A DNA stretch of 64,000 nucleotides from Streptomyces sp. WZ-12. GTDB taxonomy: Bacteria; Actinomycetota; Actinomycetes; Streptomycetales; Streptomycetaceae. This document shows positions 43,938 through 52,648 of the stretch, piece after piece. How positions within the stretch are numbered: position 1 is the stretch's first letter; every line of letters begins with the position of its first letter. Under the pieces are notes generated by a model, which saw only the letters and a program-made list of their open reading frames with translations, did no database searches and was not told where the DNA came from. The position numbers and the translations under genes were made by a program. Location: assembly GCF_028898845.1 (NCBI RefSeq), contig NZ_CP118574.1, positions 3,162,001-3,226,000 of the forward strand. Direction: 5' to 3'.

Positions 43938-44987
43938 ATGCGTGTTGGGGCCTTCATCCTGGCCGCCCAGTTCCCCGGCCAGGGGCAGGGGGAAGCACTG
44001 CACCGCGCAGTGCGGTCCGCGGAGCTCGCGGAGCAGGCCGGGCTCGATGAAGTCTGGCTCGCCGAACACCACTTCGTCCCGTACGGGGTGTGTCCGCAGG
44101 CGACGACGCTGGCCGCGCTGTTGCTGGGGCGGACGCGGCGGATCGGGGTGGGGACGGCGGTGAGCGTGCTGCCGACCCAGCATCCGGTGGCGCTCGGCGA
44201 GCAGGCGGCGCTGCTGCACCTGACGTCCGAGGGGCGGTTCACGCTCGGTGTCGGGCGGGGCGGTCCCTGGGTGGACCTGGAGGTCTTCGGCGCCGGTCTG
44301 GACGCGTACGACCGCGGCTTCCCCGAGTCGCTGGACCTGCTGCTGCGGTGGCTGCGCGAGCCGCGGGTGGGTGCGTGCGGCGAGCGCTATGCCTTCCGGG
44401 AGGTGGCGGTGGTGCCGCGGTCGTCCGAGGCGCTCACCGATCCGGACGATCCGGACGGGTTGACGGCCGGGCCGCCGGTGGTGGTGGCGTGCACCTCGCC
44501 GCCGTCGGTGCGGCTGGCCGCGGCCCGGGGGTTGCCGATGCTCCTCGGGATGCACTGCGGCGACGAGGAGAAGGCGGACATGGTCGCGCTGTGGCGGGCG
44601 GCGGCGCTTCAGGCCGGGCGGGACCCGGTCGAGGTGGCCACGGCCGAGCACGTCTCGGCGGGCGTGGTGCAGATCGCCGACGACCGGGCGGCCGCGCTGG
44701 AGTCGTTGACCAAGGCGATGCCGGGCTGGCTGCGGCAGGGCCTGGGCGCGCATGTGACGGTCGACGGCCGGTACCGGGCGATGCGCGATCCGCTGGCGTA
44801 CACGGAGTTGCTGTGCGAGCTGCATCCGGTCGGCCCGCCGGAGTGGTGCGCGGATCGGCTGGCGCAGACCGCGGAGCGCACCGGAATCCGGCGGTTCGCG
44901 CTGCTGGTGGAGGGCTCCGGGGATCTCGCCGCCACCGAGGAGAACGTCCGGCGGCTGGGCGTCGAGGTGTTGCCGCGGCTGGCGTGA
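43938..44987 (+). CDS. LLM-class flavin-dependent oxidoreductase
   Basis: 349 aa, bacterial luciferase-like TIM barrel (MRVGAFILAAQFPGQGQGEAL; DEVWLAEHHFVPYGVCPQATTLAALLLGRTRRIGVGTAVSVLPTQHPVALGEQAALL; GRFTLGVGRGG). Such enzymes use FMN or F420; the specific substrate cannot be predicted. Start has an AAGGAGG site. Stands alone, convergent with the SCO5389-type gene. Confidence 0.9.
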   Translation: MRVGAFILAAQFPGQGQGEALHRAVRSAELAEQAGLDEVWLAEHHFVPYGVCPQATTLAALLLGRTRRIGVGTAVSVLPTQHPVALGEQAALLHLTSEGRFTLGVGRGGPWVDLEVFGAGLDAYDRGFPESLDLLLRWLREPRVGACGERYAFREVAVVPRSSEALTDPDDPDGLTAGPPVVVACTSPPSVRLAAARGLPMLLGMHCGDEEKADMVALWRAAALQAGRDPVEVATAEHVSAGVVQIADDRAAALESLTKAMPGWLRQGLGAHVTVDGRYRAMRDPLAYTELLCELHPVGPPEWCADRLAQTAERTGIRRFALLVEGSGDLAATEENVRRLGVEVLPRLA

Positions 44988-45115
44988 CCCCGCCGGAGGT
45001 GGGCGACGGGGTCACGGAAGCACACGTGGGGCACGGCTGTCGGTGCTGGTGCTGAACGCCGGTGCGCGGCGCCGGAGGGAGCTCCGGAGGGTCGGCTCGG
45101 CGGCAGCAACTCCGT

Positions 45116-45508
45116 TCAGCAGTCGCGGAGTTCGGGCGACTGGTTCAGCAACTGGCCCCGCACGGAGGTGAATCGGGCCAGCCGCCGGTCGGCGGCCGGG
45201 TCGAGCGGGAACACCGCGACCCGGTGGCAGTTCTGGAAGGCGAGGCGCACACCGAAGTGACGCTCCAGCGAGCCGCGGATGGCGTCGCTTGCCAGCGCGC
45301 GCAGGAGCTGGCCACGCGCCTGCTCGTCCGGCGGCGGCGTCTGGTTGTCGGCGAACTCGCCGCCGTCCGCCTCCAGCCGGTCCACCAGTGAGCTGATCAT
45401 CCCCCACGCGTAGGGCAGGGACGTCCGGACGCAGTCGACAAACGCGGCTTCGTCGACCTCGCCCCGCTCGGCCTGTTCGAGGAGGGCCGGTGAGACGTCG
45501 AGCGACAT
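45116..45508 (-). CDS. SCO5389-family conserved protein
   Basis: 130 aa, soluble and mostly helical ([61 protein letters not shown]), with Cys in DCVRTS, QNCHR and at the very C-terminus (ELRDC). Strongly conserved in Streptomyces but of unknown function. Start ATG 45508 follows AGGAGAACC. Divergent from nucS with a 252-bp spacer. Confidence 0.85.
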   Translation of the reverse strand: MSLDVSPALLEQAERGEVDEAAFVDCVRTSLPYAWGMISSLVDRLEADGGEFADNQTPPPDEQARGQLLRALASDAIRGSLERHFGVRLAFQNCHRVAVFPLDPAADRRLARFTSVRGQLLNQSPELRDC

Positions 45509-45746
45509 GAGGTTCTCCTCTCGCGGCCCCGTCGCGACGGACGGGACCTCATGGATGGGACAAGGGGAAATCGCGACAGAGCGTGTTCGCACCGCGACCC
45601 CCCGCGTCAACGGTATGCCGCGCAAGGGGTCCGCACCAGGAGATTGCACATACAACCGGCCATGCACGGGCGCCGGGGGTGCGGCGGTTTCCGCCGTAAA
45701 GAGCCTCCGGCCCGGGGCCGAATCGCGTCGGCGGCCCCGCTTCGAG

Positions 45747-45752
45747 TAGCGT
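45747..45752 (+). promoter_or_regulatory. -10 box TAGCGT, leaderless nucS promoter
   Basis: TAGCGT ends 8 nt before the nucS ATG and there is no Shine-Dalgarno sequence, which fixes the start at 45761 rather than the longer open frame. Confidence 0.55.
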
Positions 45753-45760
45753 GGCGCACC

Positions 45761-46423
45761 ATGCGTCTCGTCATCGCCCGCTGCTCCGTGGACTACGCGG
45801 GGCGGCTCACCGCTCATCTGCCCTCCGCCCCCCGCCTGATCCTGGTGAAGGCGGACGGCTCCGTCTCCATCCACGCGGACGACCGGGCCTACAAACCCCT
45901 GAATTGGATGTCCCCGCCCTGCTCCCTCAAGGAGGGCGACGGCAACGTGTGGACGGTGGAGAACAAGGGCGGCGAGAAGCTCATCATCACCCTTGAGGAG
46001 ATCATGCACGACTCCTCGCACGAGCTCGGCGTGGACCCCGGGCTGATCAAGGACGGTGTGGAGGCGCACCTCCAGGAGTTGCTCGCCGACCGGATCGAGA
46101 CACTGGGCGAGGGCTACTCGCTTATTCGGCGTGAATACCCCACTGCCATTGGCCCGGTGGATATCTTGTGCCGGGACGCCGACGGGCAGACCGTCGCCGT
46201 CGAGATCAAGCGGCGCGGTGAGATCGACGGCGTCGAGCAGCTCACCCGCTACCTCGAACTCCTCAACCGCGACCCGCACCTGGCCCCGGTGAAGGGGGTC
46301 TTCGCAGCTCAGGAAATCAAGCCGCAGGCCCGGGTGTTGGCCACCGACCGCGGCATCGGCTGTGTGGTGCTGGACTACGACGCGCTGCGCGGCATCGAGG
46401 ACGACAAGCTGCGACTGTTCTGA
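45761..46423 (+). CDS. nucS: NucS/EndoMS mismatch-specific endonuclease
   Basis: 220 aa. N-terminal dimerisation and DNA-binding domain ([31 protein letters not shown]) and a C-terminal RecB-like nuclease with the catalytic pattern [12 protein letters not shown] then VAVEIKRRG. NucS cuts both strands at mismatches and replaces MutS/MutL in actinobacteria. The C-terminal residues DDKLRLF match the sliding-clamp interaction tail known in this family. A 17-bp hairpin follows. Confidence 0.95.
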   Translation: MRLVIARCSVDYAGRLTAHLPSAPRLILVKADGSVSIHADDRAYKPLNWMSPPCSLKEGDGNVWTVENKGGEKLIITLEEIMHDSSHELGVDPGLIKDGVEAHLQELLADRIETLGEGYSLIRREYPTAIGPVDILCRDADGQTVAVEIKRRGEIDGVEQLTRYLELLNRDPHLAPVKGVFAAQEIKPQARVLATDRGIGCVVLDYDALRGIEDDKLRLF

Positions 46424-46444
46424 CCGCCCGCACCGGCCCGTACG

Positions 46445-46504
46445 ACGACGGCCCGGTACGCGATCCGTCCGCCCGGTGGGCGGGGGTGCGTACCGGGCCG
46501 TCGT
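46445..46504. terminator. bidirectional terminator after nucS
   Basis: Perfect 17-bp arms (46445-46461 and 46488-46504) around a 26-nt segment that can form a smaller stem, between convergent nucS and the AAA gene. Confidence 0.75.
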
Positions 46505-46556
46505 GGCGTGGTGACGCGCGCCGGGTGGGCCGGGTGGTGCGGGTGGGGCGGCTGGG

Positions 46557-49241
46557 TCAGCCGGTCGGGGTGCCCTGCCCGGTGGCCTCCTGGCTGGAAG
46601 CCGCCTGGCCGGATGACGACGGTGCGGTGCCGGAGCCGTTCCCGGTACTGGTGGACGGCGCCACCACGGAGCTGCCGCCGGAGGGGCTGCCGCCCGTAGA
46701 GCCGCCCGTGGAGCCGCCGGACGTCGACGGGGTCGGGTCGGTCGGGGTGTCGGTCGGCTTCCCCGTCGGGGTGGGGTCGGTCGGGGTGTCGGTCGGCTTC
46801 CCGGTCGGGGTGTGGGTGGGACGGTCGGTGGGGGTGTGCGTGGGGTGGGTCGGGCGGTCGGTGGGGGACGTGGTGCCGCCGGTCGGGGAGCCGCTGCCGG
46901 AGGTCGGTCCGCCGGTGGGGGTGCCGGGGCCGGTGGGGGCGCCGGTGGTGCCGGGGGCGGACGGCGAGGTGGTCGGTCGGTGGCTCGGGGTGCCGGGGTG
47001 GGTGGTGCCGGGGCCGGTGGGCGGCAGGCCGGTGCCGGTCTCCCGGGCCGGCTGCCCGGTGTCGTCGCTCGGGGTCGGGGACTGCTCGGTGGTGACCTTC
47101 TTGTCGTCCTGCGGGCCGGTGTTGTCGGAGGTCACACCGAGGGTGACGACGGTGCCGAGCACCGCGGCCAGCAGCACTCCGCCGGCGGCGGCGAGGAGGT
47201 TGCGGCGGCCGGTGCGGCGCAGGGCGTGCCGGACGCCGCCGGTGGCCGAACCGCCGCCGGCCGATGCGGACTTGGCGGTCACGCCCCTCGCCGCGGCCGG
47301 GACCGCCACGGGGGTCCGCACCGTGTTGGCGGCCTTGGCGGCCGGCAGGGTGGCGGTGGTCTCGCCGGGCGCGGCGGCCGCGGGGGCGGGCCCCTCCGGC
47401 CGAACGACCGCGTGCAGCTTGGCCGTTGACACCGCGTCGGGCGACAACCCGGCGGCCGTCTCGTGGCCCGCCGACGCGTCCGCCCCCTCGGGGGCCGGCG
47501 TCGCGGCGACGGGGGCGATCAGGGCCGTCGGGGCGTCCGCGGAGGCGGCCCGGGCGCGGTCGATGACCAGGGCGAGGGCGCGCCGCCCGGCGACCGCGCC
47601 GTCCCGGTCGGAGAGCACCCCGCGCAGCCCGATGGACGCCTCCAGCTCGGCGCGCGCCCGGTCGACGTTGCCGCTGCACAGCGCCAGCACGCCCAGGTCG
47701 TGGTGGAAGTACGCCTCCTCGGCGACCTCGCCGGCGAGCCGGGCGGCCTCCTGGCCGTGCCGCAGACTGCGCTCCCAGGCGCTCCAGTGCAGCGCGGCGG
47801 CGAACGCGGGCGCGGCGGTGCGGGCCAGCAGCACCGCGGCGGCCGGATGGCCGCTCTCCCGGCTGCCGGTCAGCACGCCCATGGCGGCCAGCACCGCGCC
47901 GGACTCGGCGGCGGCCCGCTCGGGGGTGACCGAGGGGTGCCCGGCCCACCAGGCGTAGTGCTGGGCGGCGGTGTGCGCCCGGGCGGGGGCGCCCTCGGCG
48001 TAGCCGGCGGCGGTCAACTGGTCCTGGACGGTGGCCGCGAGGCGGTAGTGGCCGCCGGCCGGGCTGATCAGGCCGCAGCCGAGCAGCTCGCCGAGGGCGG
48101 CGTCGGCCTGGGTGTCCTGGGTGAGGGCCGGCAGGTGTGCCTGGTGGGGCAGTTCGCCCCCGAGGGCGACCGCGAAGCGGAGCGCCTCCTGGGCGGCGGC
48201 GCCGAGCCGGTTGGCGAGCAGCGGGGCGGGCGCGGCGGCCTCGCCGAGGGCCGGCAGCGGGACCTCGGGGCGCCGCTCCGGGTCCGCGGTGCCGTCCTCG
48301 GGGAAGAGGCCGTAGCCGTCGTCGAGGGCGCCGGGCGCGGTCCGGGCCCTGTCGCGCTGCCGCAGCAGGGCGGCGCCCTGGACGAACCGCAGCGGCAGCC
48401 CCTCGGACTCGAACCACAGGTCGGCGGCCCAGGACTTCTCTTCCCGGGTGAGCGGGCGGTCCACGGCGCGCTCCAGCAGCCGGGCGCCGGCGGCCTGGCT
48501 GATCCCTCCGACGAAGACCTCCTCGACGTGGGCGTCGGCGCTGGGGGCCGGCACGTCGGGGGTGGCGGCGAGGAGGAAGGCGCACTCGGGGGTGGCGTCG
48601 AGCAGCTCGTCCAGCGCGGCGCCGCCGAAATCCAGGTCGTCCAGGACGACGACGGCGCCGATCTCGCCGAGCAGACGCAGCAGTTCGGGCCGTTCCGGCC
48701 GGTACTGCGGGGCCCGGTAGACGGCGGCGAACAGCGCGTACAGGACGTCGGCGACGCTGCGGTGGTAGCCGGAGAGCCGGACCACGCCGTCCGGGGCGAG
48801 GTCGGCGACGCCGCCCGCGACGGCGTCCAGCAGCCGGGTGCGGCCGGAGCCAGCGGGGCCGGTGACGCGGACCGAGCGGCCGCGGGTGAGCAGCCGGATC
48901 AGCCGGGCGATGTCCTCGTCGCGCTCTTCGAGGGGGATCGCGTGGCCGGCGAAGGAGAGCGGTCCGGTGGGCGCCGGGGGCAGCGCGGCGCGGGCCGTCT
49001 CGGCGCGGTCCTGGGCGTCGCGCTTCTCCGGCGCGGCGGGCCGCTCACCGGGTGGGCAGGGCTGTATCTCGCAGCCGTCGACGGGGTTGACGGTGACCAG
49101 GTAGGGGCCGGTCACCAGCCGGACGACGCGGGCCAGGCCGTCGGATCCGGCGGGCCGGCCGGCGGTCTCGGGGGCCGGCGGCCCGGCCGGGCCGCCCTGC
49201 TCCTCGTACTCTTCGGGCCCCGGGTGGGTGTTCGGGTCCAT
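46557..49241 (-). CDS. AAA/NTPase membrane protein with Thr/Pro-rich outer tail
   Basis: 894 aa. Residues about 100-330 are a STAND/AAA-like NTPase: Walker A GPAGSGRT at 128-135, Walker B VVVLDDLDF near 190. A helical part with TPR-like segments (EAYFHHDLGVLALCSGNVDRARAELEAS) follows to about 540, then a linker, one transmembrane helix near 690 (NLLAAAGGVLLAAVLGTVVTLG) and about 190 residues of Thr/Pro/Ser/Gly. The tail contains two copies of a 13-residue unit PTGKPTDTPTDPT. Topology: ATPase inside, tail outside, where it could be O-mannosylated (inference). Start MDPNTHPG was chosen by its GGAG site. Role unknown. Confidence 0.85.
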   Translation of the reverse strand: MDPNTHPGPEEYEEQGGPAGPPAPETAGRPAGSDGLARVVRLVTGPYLVTVNPVDGCEIQPCPPGERPAAPEKRDAQDRAETARAALPPAPTGPLSFAGHAIPLEERDEDIARLIRLLTRGRSVRVTGPAGSGRTRLLDAVAGGVADLAPDGVVRLSGYHRSVADVLYALFAAVYRAPQYRPERPELLRLLGEIGAVVVLDDLDFGGAALDELLDATPECAFLLAATPDVPAPSADAHVEEVFVGGISQAAGARLLERAVDRPLTREEKSWAADLWFESEGLPLRFVQGAALLRQRDRARTAPGALDDGYGLFPEDGTADPERRPEVPLPALGEAAAPAPLLANRLGAAAQEALRFAVALGGELPHQAHLPALTQDTQADAALGELLGCGLISPAGGHYRLAATVQDQLTAAGYAEGAPARAHTAAQHYAWWAGHPSVTPERAAAESGAVLAAMGVLTGSRESGHPAAAVLLARTAAPAFAAALHWSAWERSLRHGQEAARLAGEVAEEAYFHHDLGVLALCSGNVDRARAELEASIGLRGVLSDRDGAVAGRRALALVIDRARAASADAPTALIAPVAATPAPEGADASAGHETAAGLSPDAVSTAKLHAVVRPEGPAPAAAAPGETTATLPAAKAANTVRTPVAVPAAARGVTAKSASAGGGSATGGVRHALRRTGRRNLLAAAGGVLLAAVLGTVVTLGVTSDNTGPQDDKKVTTEQSPTPSDDTGQPARETGTGLPPTGPGTTHPGTPSHRPTTSPSAPGTTGAPTGPGTPTGGPTSGSGSPTGGTTSPTDRPTHPTHTPTDRPTHTPTGKPTDTPTDPTPTGKPTDTPTDPTPSTSGGSTGGSTGGSPSGGSSVVAPSTSTGNGSGTAPSSSGQAASSQEATGQGTPTG
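46741..46818 (-). repeat. two 39-nt tandem repeats in the AAA-protein tail
   Basis: Units 46741-46779 and 46780-46818 are nearly identical and encode the repeated PTGKPTDTPTDPT block; further degenerate units flank them, an array prone to length change. Confidence 0.8.
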
Positions 49242-49539
49242 GCTGCAAGCTCCCAGGATGTGCGTGCCGTCGGTGCTTCCGGCCGTCCGCACTCCCCCGG
49301 CTCCGGCGATTGTCCTCAGCCGTCGCGTCTGGTCCGGTGCCCCGCCGCGGATGATGACACACGGCAGGCAACCGAACCATAGACCGTTCCCCGGCTCGGG
49401 GCACACTCGGGGTAGCGCCTTGCCGGAAAAGACCGCACATCAGGCGAGATGCGCGCTTCGCCGGATTTGCCCGAGTGTGAACGTCGGCACGCATGGGCGC
49501 ACCCGTCACCCCGCGACGACCGCACCCGCTCCCCCGGTC

Positions 49540-49863
49540 TCACACCCGGGGAAGCGACTCCGCCTCGATCCCGCCCTCGATCGCGAGGACGCGGTGGAGC
49601 CGGGTGGCGACCAGGAGCCGCTGCATCTGCGGCGGCACCCCGCGCAGGACGAGCCGGCGGTTGTTGCGGCCGGCCCGCCGGTGCGCACCCATGATCACTC
49701 CGAGGCCGGTGGCGTCCCACGAGTCCAACTCGGCGAGATCCAGCACCAGATCACCCCGACCGGCGTCCACGGCGGCGTGCAGGGCCGTACGGGCGTCCGC
49801 CGCGCTGCGGACGTCGAGGCGGCCCCCGACGACCAGCTCGGCGTGGTCGCCCCTGATGTACAT
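49540..49863 (-). CDS. STAS-domain anti-sigma-factor antagonist-like protein
   Basis: 107 aa, a single STAS domain (AELVVGGRLDVRSAADARTALHAAV; GDLVLDLAELDSWDATGLGVIMGAHRRA). The Ser in DSWDATGLG corresponds to the phosphorylated Ser of SpoIIAA/RsbV proteins. It has no kinase or phosphatase partner in the window. GGAG precedes the ATG. Confidence 0.88.
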   Translation of the reverse strand: MYIRGDHAELVVGGRLDVRSAADARTALHAAVDAGRGDLVLDLAELDSWDATGLGVIMGAHRRAGRNNRRLVLRGVPPQMQRLLVATRLHRVLAIEGGIEAESLPRV

Positions 49864-49920
49864 ATGCGCTCCCCGATGTCATGGGTTGTGGTGCATTGTC
49901 GTCTACCGAACTGACTGCCT

Positions 49921-49991
49921 CTCCCACGGCGAAGTTGCCGTCTGTGAGCGAACCGATACCGAAATCACCCCGCGGGGTGACCCCGTGGGAG
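49921..49991. promoter_or_regulatory. nested inverted repeats between hydroxybutyryl-CoA dehydrogenase and STAS genes
   Basis: An outer 9-bp inverted repeat (49921-49929 and 49983-49991) encloses a perfect 16-bp palindrome at 49965-49980. Positioned 58 bp upstream of the STAS ATG and 19 bp beyond the dehydrogenase stop, it could be a terminator, an operator, or both. Confidence 0.5.
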
Positions 49992-50009
49992 TACGTCCCT
50001 GACGCGGCA

Positions 50010-50858
50010 TCAGTGTGCGTAGAACCCCTGGCCGCTCTTGCGGCCGATGTCACCGGCGTCGACCATGCGGCGCATGAGCTCCGGCGGGGCGAACTTCTCG
50101 TCCTGCGACTCGGTGTAGATGTTCTCGGTGGCGTGCAGCAGGATGTCGACGCCGGTCAGGTCGGCGGTGGCCAGCGGGCCCATCGCGTGCCCGAAGCCCA
50201 ACTTGCAGGCGGTGTCGATGTCCTCGGCGGTGGCCACCCCGGACTCGTAGAGCTTGGCGGCCTCGACGACCAGCGCCGAGATCAGCCGGGTGGTGACGAA
50301 GCCGGCCACATCGCGGTTGACCACGACGCAGGTCTTGCCGACGGACTCGGCGAACTCCCGTGCGGCGGCGAGGGTTTCGTCGCTGGTCTTGTAGCCGCGC
50401 ACCAGCTCGCAGAGCTGCATCAGCGGCACCGGCGAGAAGAAGTGCGTGCCGACCACCCGCTCGGGCCGCGAGGTGGCCGCGGCGATCTTGGTGATCGGGA
50501 TCGCCGAGGTGTTGGAGGCCAACACCGCCTCGTCCTTGGCCAACTTGTCCAGCGTCTGGAAGATCTCCCGCTTGACCTCGATCTTCTCGAAGACCGCCTC
50601 CACCACGAGGTCCGCGTCGGCGACCGCGTCCAGGTCGGTGGTGGTGGAGATCCGGGCCAACGCCTGCTCGGCGTCGGACGCCGTCAACTTCCCCTTGGCG
50701 ACGAACTTCTCGTAGGAGGCGGCGATGCCGCCCTTTCCGCGCGCCAGCGCCTCGTCGGTGACGTCGCGCAGGACGACGTCCCAACCCGCCTGGGCCGAGA
50801 CCTGCGCGATACCGGAACCCATCAGTCCGGCGCCGATGACGGCCAGCTTCTTTGCCAC
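50010..50858 (-). CDS. 3-hydroxybutyryl-CoA dehydrogenase
   Basis: 282 aa, NAD(P)-dependent 3-hydroxyacyl-CoA dehydrogenase. Rossmann loop AVIGAGLMGSGIAQ, catalytic His in GTHFFSPVPLMQLCELV, substrate-binding NRDVAGFVTTRLI and C-terminal helix domain with GFGHAMGPL. Converts acetoacetyl-CoA to 3-hydroxybutyryl-CoA or the reverse, one step from thiolase and upstream of butyryl-CoA (IcmA substrate). Confidence 0.93.
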   Translation of the reverse strand: MAKKLAVIGAGLMGSGIAQVSAQAGWDVVLRDVTDEALARGKGGIAASYEKFVAKGKLTASDAEQALARISTTTDLDAVADADLVVEAVFEKIEVKREIFQTLDKLAKDEAVLASNTSAIPITKIAAATSRPERVVGTHFFSPVPLMQLCELVRGYKTSDETLAAAREFAESVGKTCVVVNRDVAGFVTTRLISALVVEAAKLYESGVATAEDIDTACKLGFGHAMGPLATADLTGVDILLHATENIYTESQDEKFAPPELMRRMVDAGDIGRKSGQGFYAH

Positions 50859-51222
50859 TGCTGTCCCCTCACACCCTGTGCATTTGACGGTCGTGAGCGA
50901 CGTTAGCGGTCGGCGACGATCGATTGGTCGCTAAGAGATGCGCGTCACGTCTCGAATGACGGACATCACACTCAGGGGGCCCGCCGACCCCCGCCGGAAC
51001 CGTCAGTCGGCCACCCGCACCGGGCAGTTGAGGACCCGTCCGGTCGCCCCGCCGCCCCCTCGCCCAGCGGCCCGAGCGCGTCTCGGGAGACCTTCGCGGG
51101 CCCGCGCCGGACCCGGCCGGTCGGCGCCGCACCGACCGCCCGCCGACGGCCCGGCCCACGGCCGAAGTCGACGGCCCCGCACGCCCGCGCCCTCCCCCGG
51201 CCCGCGGCGTAGTCTCACTCCT
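50859..51222. promoter_or_regulatory. 364-bp divergent region between hydroxybutyryl-CoA dehydrogenase and adenosyltransferase
   Basis: No gene supported. TTAGCG (50903-50908) and CGCTAA (50929-50934) form an inverted repeat 45 bp upstream of the dehydrogenase start. The middle part is very GC-rich with no clear structure. The right end carries the leaderless promoter at 51210-51215. No cobalamin riboswitch is recognisable. Confidence 0.45.
51210..51215 (+). promoter_or_regulatory. -10 box TAGTCT, leaderless promoter of the adenosyltransferase
   Basis: TAGTCT ends 7 nt before the ATG at 51223 with no ribosome binding site between. Confidence 0.55.
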
Positions 51223-51795
51223 ATGGTGAATCTGACCCGCATCTACACCCGTACCGGAGACAAGGGCACCACCGCGCTCGGCGACATGAGCCGGACCGCC
51301 AAGACCGACGCCCGGATCGCGGCGTACGCGGACGCCAACGAGGCCAACGCGGCGATCGGGGTGGCGCTGGCGCTCGGCGCGCTGCCCGAGGAGGTCGCCG
51401 CGGTGCTGCTGCGGGTGCAGAACGACCTCTTCGACGTCGGCGCCGACCTGGCGACCCCGGTGGTGGCGGACCCGGAATACCCGCCGCTGCGCGTCGAGCA
51501 GTCCTACGTCGACAAGTTGGAGGCGGACTGCGACCGCTTCCTGGCGGAGCTGGAGAAGCTGCGCAGCTTCATCCTCCCCGGCGGCACCCCCGGCGCCGCC
51601 CTGCTCCACCAGGCGTGCACCGTCGTCCGTCGCGCCGAGCGCGCCACCTGGGCGGCGATGGAGGAGCACGGCGAGACCATGAACCCGCTCGCCGCCACCT
51701 ACCTCAACCGCCTCTCCGACCTGTTGTTCATCCTCGCCCGCACGGCCAACAAGGAGACCGGGGACGTGCTGTGGGTGCCGGGCGGCGAGCGCTGA
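51223..51795 (+). CDS. PduO-type cob(I)alamin adenosyltransferase
   Basis: 190 aa. N-terminal RIYTRTGDKGTTALGD is the ATP-binding signature of the PduO family. The conserved DVGADLATP, RSFILPGGTPGAALLHQACTVVRRAER and NRLSDLLFILAR helices complete the trimeric bundle. It makes adenosylcobalamin, the cofactor that IcmA and methylmalonyl-CoA mutase need. Start fixed by homology and by the leaderless promoter; the frame is open to 50938 without conserved content. Confidence 0.95.
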   Translation: MVNLTRIYTRTGDKGTTALGDMSRTAKTDARIAAYADANEANAAIGVALALGALPEEVAAVLLRVQNDLFDVGADLATPVVADPEYPPLRVEQSYVDKLEADCDRFLAELEKLRSFILPGGTPGAALLHQACTVVRRAERATWAAMEEHGETMNPLAATYLNRLSDLLFILARTANKETGDVLWVPGGER

Positions 51796-51802
51796 ACCGG
51801 CC

Positions 51803-52387
51803 CTAGCGCAGCGACTTCTCCCGGGGCCGGTCCGCCGCCTCCGCCGGCGCGGACTGGCCGTTGGGGTCCTTCTTCTGCCAGATGAGGTAGGTCAGCGCGA
51901 TCACCGCGTGGATCATCACGATGCGCAGGCTCGTCGCCTGCCACTCCCGCAGCGACGACGCGTCCCCGTCCTGACCGACGTACCAGATGGCGACCTGGAG
52001 CAGCGCGGCCGCCACCCCGGCCATCACCACGGTGCGCACCCACAGCTTCATCTCGTGGACGAAGCGCTGCATGCCGTAGCGCTTGACGGGGCGCGGGCCG
52101 CCGGCGAAGCGGTGGGCGACGTACCCGTCGACCCACTTGATCGTGTAGTGGCCGTAGGCGACGGTGTAGCCGATGTAGAGGGCGGCCAGGCCGTGTTTCC
52201 AGTCCGCGGTGGCCCCGTTCTTCAGGTCGATCGCGGTGACGATCAGCAGCACCAGCTCCAGCAGCGGCTCCAGCAGCAGCACCGCCGCCCCGGTCCTCGG
52301 CATCCGCGCCAGATAGCGCAGCGCCAGGCCGGCGGCGAGCAGCACCCAGAAGCCGACCTCGCAGGCGATGATCAGGGTGACGACCAC
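51803..52387 (-). CDS. conserved integral membrane protein
   Basis: 194 aa with five hydrophobic segments (LIIACEVGFWVLLAAGLALRY; AVLLLEPLLELVLLIVTAI; LAALYIGYTVAYGHY; VVMAGVAAALLQVAIWYV; IVMIHAVIALTYLIW) and a charged C-terminal tail. Family name not recognised; it is found in streptomycetes beside the adenosyltransferase. GTG start with GGAGAG. Convergent with the adenosyltransferase (7-bp gap) and divergent from a two-component system. Confidence 0.8.
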   Translation of the reverse strand: MVVTLIIACEVGFWVLLAAGLALRYLARMPRTGAAVLLLEPLLELVLLIVTAIDLKNGATADWKHGLAALYIGYTVAYGHYTIKWVDGYVAHRFAGGPRPVKRYGMQRFVHEMKLWVRTVVMAGVAAALLQVAIWYVGQDGDASSLREWQATSLRIVMIHAVIALTYLIWQKKDPNGQSAPAEAADRPREKSLR

Positions 52388-52648
52388 GGCATCTCTCCTC
52401 TCCGGCCGCTCCGCTTCCCGGGCGGCCGTGGCGCACCGGCCCAGCGGGGCGGTCCCTCAAAGGCTCGCAGCCGAGAGCGCCCGGTACCTCGTCGGCGGCG
52501 ACGATCCCGAGCTGCATCTTTCGATGTACCCGACCGACGGGCGGGAGGAGGCGGCGCGGTGCGCGGGCCCGGCCTCCGCCCGCCCGCGGCGTAGCCGGAA
52601 GCGGGCGAGGTGGCGGCGCCCGGCCCCGACGCCGTGTTTGATGGAGGG

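Noticed and set aside
50859..51222. Cobalamin riboswitch upstream of the adenosyltransferase
   Set aside because: No recognisable B12-box-like conserved core could be seen, and the promoter appears leaderless.
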